The notes beneath the pieces are model-generated. The model was not told where the DNA came from, did no database searches, and saw nothing but the letters and a program-made list of their open reading frames with translations. Of a DNA stretch of 8,416 nucleotides, positions 5,915-8,416 are shown one piece after another (position 1 is the stretch's first letter; the number at the start of each line of letters is the position of its first letter). The stretch spans positions 1 to 8,416 of the forward strand of contig JAOZSS010000101.1 of the NCBI GenBank assembly GCA_029939545.1, given 5' to 3'. The DNA comes from Kiritimatiellia bacterium. GTDB lineage: Bacteria > Verrucomicrobiota > Kiritimatiellia > UBA8416 > JABMPJ01. Position numbers and translations under genes: made by a program.

Positions 5915-6792
5915 TCGCCACGTTTCAGCGACTCAAACAGTTCCAGCGCATCCTGCGGCTTCATGTTCTCATGGACCACCTTGTGGATGGCAGTGAGCAT
6001 GGCAACCGGGGTATCGCTCTGGAAGATGTTGCGACCCATGTCGACACCGGACGCCCCGCCCTGCACAGCGTTGTACGCCATGGTCAGCGCGTCGATCTCG
6101 GCAATCTTCTTGCCGCCCGCCATCACAATCGGCACGGGACAAGAGGCGGTGATCTCTTCAAACCCCTCCTCGACATAGTAGGTCTTTACAATCTGAGCGC
6201 CCAATTCCGCACAGATACGACAGGCAAGCTGGAAGTAGCGGGCATCGCGCACCATGTCTTTACCCACCGCTGTCACGGCCATCACGGGAATTCCGTAACG
6301 CAATCCGGCGTCTACCAGACGGGTCATGTTGTGAACCGAGCGCGTCTCGTACTCACCACCGATAAACACCTGTATGCCGATCCCGGCCGCATTCAGACGG
6401 ATCGCATCTTCGATATCCATGGCGATCTGTTCATCTGAAAGCTCTTTCAGAATACTTGGCCCGCCACTGGCGCGCAGCACCATCGGCTTGGTACTGCCAG
6501 CCGGCACCATGGAACGCAGAACGCCGCGCGTGCAGAACAACGCGTCACAATCCGGGATCAGCGGCACAATATTGAGGTCAATCCGCTCCAGTCCCGTCGT
6601 CGGCCCCTGAAAATAGCCGTGATCAACCGCCAGCATCACGGTACGCCCTGTCTTCGGGTTGAAGACCCGCGCCAGGCGATTCTTCATTCCCCAGTCATAG
6701 TTGCCCGATCCTTTCAGGAAGAACCCGTGGTTCTCCTGCGGTACATCGGCCTGATAATTCTTCTCTTTCTTACTCACATCTGCTTCCGGCAT
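5911..6792 (-). CDS. lsrF: LsrF-type 3-hydroxy-5-phosphonooxypentane-2,4-dione thiolase / class I aldolase
   Basis: A 293-aa TIM-barrel protein of the DhnA/LsrF class I aldolase family, very close in length and in motif after motif to E. coli LsrF. Seen: FFLKGSGNYDWGM (24-36), FNPKTGRTVMLAVDHGYFQG (44-63), CTRGVLRS (87-94), VGKDMVRD (176-183), VKTYYVEEGFE (202-212, with K203 as the probable active lysine), CPVPIVMAGGKK (218-229) and ASGVDMGRNIFQSD (247-260). LsrF transfers an acetyl group from phosphorylated 3-hydroxy-pentane-2,4-dione to CoA, giving DHAP and acetyl-CoA, the last step of autoinducer-2 catabolism. The start at 6792 is set by AAGGAGA 6 nt upstream; the longer frame from 6870 would add a low-complexity basic leader. 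It is the first gene of the four-gene unit. lsrK, lsrG and the lsrACDB transporter are absent from the window, so AI-2 as the natural substrate is not assured; homologues also serve as fructose-bisphosphate-type aldolases. Confidence 0.88.
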   Translation of the reverse strand: MPEADVSKKEKNYQADVPQENHGFFLKGSGNYDWGMKNRLARVFNPKTGRTVMLAVDHGYFQGPTTGLERIDLNIVPLIPDCDALFCTRGVLRSMVPAGSTKPMVLRASGGPSILKELSDEQIAMDIEDAIRLNAAGIGIQVFIGGEYETRSVHNMTRLVDAGLRYGIPVMAVTAVGKDMVRDARYFQLACRICAELGAQIVKTYYVEEGFEEITASCPVPIVMAGGKKIAEIDALTMAYNAVQGGASGVDMGRNIFQSDTPVAMLTAIHKVVHENMKPQDALELFESLKRGE

Positions 6793-6798
6793 CTCTCT

Positions 6799-6805
6799 TC
6801 TCCTT
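6799..6805 (-). promoter_or_regulatory. Strong ribosome binding site of the lsrF-type gene
   Basis: AAGGAGA on the - strand, 6 nt before the ATG at 6792-6790. It fixes the start of the thiolase and excludes the ATG at 6870. Confidence 0.75.
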
Positions 6806-6841
6806 GTTTTGTTTCTCTTTGCGTCATCCATCTTCGTCCCG

Positions 6842-6878
6842 ATCATTGTCCCGATCGTCGACGACGACAATCATTGTC
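6842..6878. promoter_or_regulatory. Candidate operator: GACAATnATTGTC palindrome plus an extra copy of its half-site
   Basis: GACAATCATTGTC (6866-6878) is a perfect 6+1+6 palindrome. The 9-mer ATCATTGTC that forms most of its right side (6870-6878) is repeated at 6842-6850, 28 bp away. The palindrome covers the candidate -10 of the lsrF promoter and the second copy lies in the leader, an arrangement suited to repression. No regulator gene is in the window, so the binding protein is unknown. Confidence 0.5.
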
Positions 6879-6901
6879 TCTTTCTTTGCGCTCCCATTCA
6901 A
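6873..6901 (-). promoter_or_regulatory. Candidate sigma-70 promoter of the lsrF-VOC-SDR-aldolase unit
   Basis: On the - strand TTGAAT (6901-6896) and GACAAT (6878-6873) are separated by exactly 17 nt; each matches the consensus at four of six positions. Transcription would start near 6866, leaving a leader of about 70 nt before the thiolase ATG. The match is moderate, but position, spacing and the overlapping palindrome support it. Confidence 0.45.
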
Positions 6902-6976
6902 CACTCATCACTCATCACTTTCCATACTCCGTACACACCAAGTGTATCGGAGCACAGCCCTCTTCGATTTCCTGAA

Positions 6977-7014
6977 GGCTACGTGATTAGGGACAGGCTA
7001 CGTGATTAGCGTGA
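6977..7014. repeat. Tandem 19-bp repeat with GGCTACGTGATTAG core
   Basis: GGCTACGTGATTAG is found at 6977-6990 and 6996-7009, giving a 19-bp period (unit 1 is GGCTACGTGATTAGGGACA). A related GTGATTAGGGAC stands at 7066-7077. Repeats of the type GTGATTAGGGACAGGC are, from memory, common next to transposase genes (including REP-associated tyrosine transposases) in several phyla. They lie between the catabolic operon and the degenerate IS and probably mark old insertion ends. Confidence 0.6.
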
Positions 7015-7221
7015 ACGGGGTGGGCGGTTAGCTCCTCCCGCTGCCAAAACTTGGAGAGTCATAGCGTGATTAGGGACGGACCTATAACCGATTGCGTGCT
7101 TCCTTTTCCGACCTGAGTCTGCAAACCGTTTACAATGTGCCGGTTTTCCTGCGCCTATACTTGCTCTTTCAACATCACCTCACGGAAGGAAGAAGCGCGT
7201 ATCGGCACCATTAGGAAGAAA
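7015..7221. other. Spacer without a gene, between repeats and the IS-like ORFs
   Basis: No convincing reading frame. It contains the third GTGATTAGGGAC copy (7066-7077) and an AT-rich patch with TTTACA (7129-7134) and TATACT (7156-7161), whose 21-nt spacing is too long for a normal sigma-70 promoter. Terminal inverted repeats of the downstream element could not be defined because its right end is outside the window. Confidence 0.4.
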
Positions 7222-7572
7222 ATGGATAAAATCCCGGCGATGCTCGATGGGACGCTTATGGTCAAGCACAACCGCGTTAGGCGCAAGGATGGTAGCGTCC
7301 ACGTCTCGGCGGGGTATTACACCTTCCAGTACAGGGGGGCGGACGGAAGGCGCAAATGGAAGCGCGTTCCGCGGAATGCAAAGGCGAGCGTAGAACGGTT
7401 GGTTCGTGCAGCCAGCCGCTATCGTAAACTGGATCGGGAGTACTCGGCACTGCTGACTGAGCTCTCTCTGGCGCATGGTGGTAAAAAAAAAACGATTAAA
7501 CCGGCGGCTACCCCGTCCGGCCTTCGAAAACATCGAGGCCGTTTTGCGCGCCATCGAGGCCAGCGCGGTTGA
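7222..7572 (+). CDS. Small DUF6788-like protein of a degenerate IS-type unit
   Basis: A 116-aa frame from ATG 7222; AGGAA sits 4 nt upstream, and a longer start at 7135 adds a Cys/Arg-rich leader without a ribosome site. The convincing part is residues 1-84: LDGTLMVKHNRVRRKDGSV, then a YYTFQYRG strand, a KWKRVP strand, and a helix KLDREYSALLTEL. This is the layout of the small DUF6788-type proteins (beta hairpin with variable Cys, then a helix) found beside transposase genes; cysteines are absent here. After the A10 run (7483-7492) the frame becomes basic and low in complexity (KKKTIKPAATPSGL and beyond), which looks like out-of-frame translation of the transposase start. Function is unknown; perhaps an accessory protein of the element, or its transposase N-terminal part before a frameshift. 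Confidence 0.6.
   Translation: MDKIPAMLDGTLMVKHNRVRRKDGSVHVSAGYYTFQYRGADGRRKWKRVPRNAKASVERLVRAASRYRKLDREYSALLTELSLAHGGKKKTIKPAATPSGLRKHRGRFARHRGQRG
7483..7492 (+). other. A10 homopolymer at the ORF1/transposase frame change
   Basis: Ten consecutive A residues lie where the first small frame stops being protein-like and the transposase frame becomes so. A run of this length is a strong slippage site for RNA polymerase or ribosomes, and is also a common place for indels or sequencing error. The frame change required is +1 (or -2). Confidence 0.55.
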
Positions 7573-7868
7573 TAAGGAAGGGTTTCCTCTCGCGCTGAAG
7601 GATTTGGACAGAAATCTCGCCGATGCGGCGGGCAGAGATATGCGTACGCTGATATCGGCTGTCCTTTCGCATCTCGGAGGTAGGAAGACAGCTACAGCAC
7701 ACGGATACCGAACGCGGCAGATTCTGACCTGTTTCGGCTGGATCCCTGTCCATTACGCCTATATCAGGCGCGCTGGCACTTCTGCGTTACTCAGTGCCGT
7801 CGGCGTAGTATCAGGAAGCACGATGGCCGCGCGTGACTGGGTCGTGCATTGTGCCGTCCTGTGCGGAT

Positions 7869-7880
7869 CCTTCGCGAAGG
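7869..7880. repeat. 12-bp perfect palindrome at the transposase deletion point
   Basis: CCTTCGCGAAGG is a perfect palindrome located exactly where transposase piece 1 (GSFAKGR) gives way to piece 2 (GAPCTKK). It may have promoted the internal deletion, or may simply be coding sequence. Confidence 0.45.
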
Positions 7881-8416
7881 GGCGCGCCCTGCACAAAAAA
7901 GGATACGGCTAACACCAAGGGCAAGCATGGCGATGCGGGGACCCGGCAGATCAGGGTCATCCTGTTCGGCGAATACGAATGGCTCGACAAGAAGGGACGC
8001 CCGAGCCCTTTCAAGAACTCCTTCTCCTATGCGGTCTCAGGAGAGGAGATCGCCGAGGCCTCGAGCCTTGTTCGGAAGCTGGGCATAGCCAGGGGATACG
8101 CAACGGCGACGCGGATGCAATGTGTCGCTGATGGGGAAGTGGCTCTTGAGAATGCGTTGCGCGACGGCTTCCCCAATGCGATCTTCACCAACGACTTCAT
8201 GCATGCCTGAGGCTACGTGCATACATGCTGCGAGAATCTCGGGCTTCCCGACGAAAAAACAGGGAAGGAATACCGCTTTTTGAGGGGCTCCTGTACCGGT
8301 GCGGGGCCGCCGCCGTCATCAAACGTGTCGAAAACAGATATGCGCAAGCGTTGGAGGATTCTCAGGAAGGGTGTAACCGGTCTTCCGCTCCTGCCTGAGA
8401 GAGGAAAAACATAGAA

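Larger units (their letters stand above)
7222..8416 (+). mobile_element. Degenerate ISKra4-family-like insertion sequence, right end outside the window
   Basis: A small DUF6788-like ORF followed by an ISKra4-type transposase split over two frames defines the unit. Inverted terminal repeats and target duplications cannot be established: the left end lies somewhere between about 7010 and 7222, and the right end is beyond 8416. The load of lesions in the transposase means the element cannot move by itself. Confidence 0.65.
7475..8416 (+). pseudogene. ISKra4-family-like transposase, broken by deletion, nonsense and frameshifts
   Basis: Pieces in two frames join into one transposase. Piece 1 (about 7475-7880) gives the N-terminal helices FENIEAVLRAIEA, then HGYRTRQILTCFGWIPVHYA and STMAARDWVVHCAVLCGSF. 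Piece 2 (about 7881-8276, other frame) begins GAPCTKKDTANTKGK, where intact relatives read DGTGVPC, and continues with TRQIRVILFGEY, a KNSFSYAVSGEEI segment, CVADGEVALENAL (second conserved Asp kept) and FPNAIFTNDFMHA. An in-frame TGA (8208-8210) follows, yet homology continues in the same frame (CCENLGLPDEKTGKEYRFL). Near the T5 run at 8277-8281 the frame shifts back to that of piece 1 (LYRCGAAAVIKRVENRYAQA), and at about 8370 it shifts again to VTGLPLLPER. The catalytic DGTG part and perhaps 60-80 residues before it are deleted at about 7880. Clearly non-functional. The family call rests on remembered family sequences. Confidence 0.75.

Noticed and set aside
5971..6438. A 155-codon + strand frame opposite lsrF
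   Set aside because: His-rich antisense translation of a strongly conserved thiolase gene, without a ribosome site or family match.
6793..6870. The longer lsrF start at 6870, adding 26 residues
   Set aside because: The extension would begin at the predicted transcription start and covers the leader and operator half-site; an excellent AAGGAGA site supports 6792, giving the family's normal length.
6903..6919. ACTCATC short tandem repeat as a CRISPR or iteron
   Set aside because: Only two copies of a 7-bp unit with no spacers and no replication or cas genes; simple-sequence chance is sufficient.
7129..7161. TTTACA and TATACT as a promoter for the IS-like ORFs
   Set aside because: The spacing is 21 nt, well beyond the usual 16-18; no better -35 stands at the right distance from TATACT.

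Overview
The window comes from a bacterial chromosome of moderately high GC. Lineage can only be inferred. The Trypanosoma/Treponema-like phosphofructokinase, the non-haem uroporphyrinogen-decarboxylase-like protein, the LsrF-type thiolase and the decayed ISKra4-like element together recall anaerobic PVC-type bacteria (Kiritimatiellota, Lentisphaerota or Verrucomicrobiota) or metagenomic relatives. No rRNA, tRNA or CRISPR array was seen.

Region 1 (1-1346) is a decayed stretch on the + strand. It holds TTGAACC low-complexity repeats, two hairpins, the tail of one reading frame whose TAA overlaps the ATG of a 37-codon ORF, and a uroporphyrinogen-decarboxylase-fold gene (462-1346) that has lost both ends. 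Its broken 3' end runs directly into the end of the convergent phosphofructokinase gene.

Region 2 (1309-3123, - strand) carries an intact ATP-type phosphofructokinase (glycolysis), preceded by a DUF502 membrane protein with a damaged C-terminus. The gene-free stretch 3124-3518 contains a tandem duplicated TACGTA palindrome and several hairpins.

Region 3 (3519-6792, - strand) is the most coherent unit: four tightly packed genes, in transcription order lsrF-type thiolase, VOC-fold metalloprotein, short-chain dehydrogenase and class II aldolase. The last two correspond to the two halves of the fused rhamnulose-1-phosphate aldolase/lactaldehyde dehydrogenase (RhaEW-like) protein, here as separate genes in reverse order. 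A candidate promoter (TTGAAT-17-GACAAT) whose -10 lies inside a GACAATnATTGTC palindrome sits upstream of lsrF. The set looks like a catabolic operon for a phosphorylated C5/C6 carbonyl compound or deoxysugar ending in DHAP, acetyl-CoA and lactaldehyde-type products. The substrate is unknown, and no kinase, transporter, lsrG or regulator is inside the window.

Region 4 (about 6960-8416, + strand) is accessory DNA. It has tandem GGCTACGTGATTAG repeats, then an IS-like unit with a small DUF6788-like ORF, an A10 homopolymer at the frame change, and an ISKra4-family-like transposase broken by an internal deletion, a nonsense codon and at least two frameshifts. It runs off the right edge.
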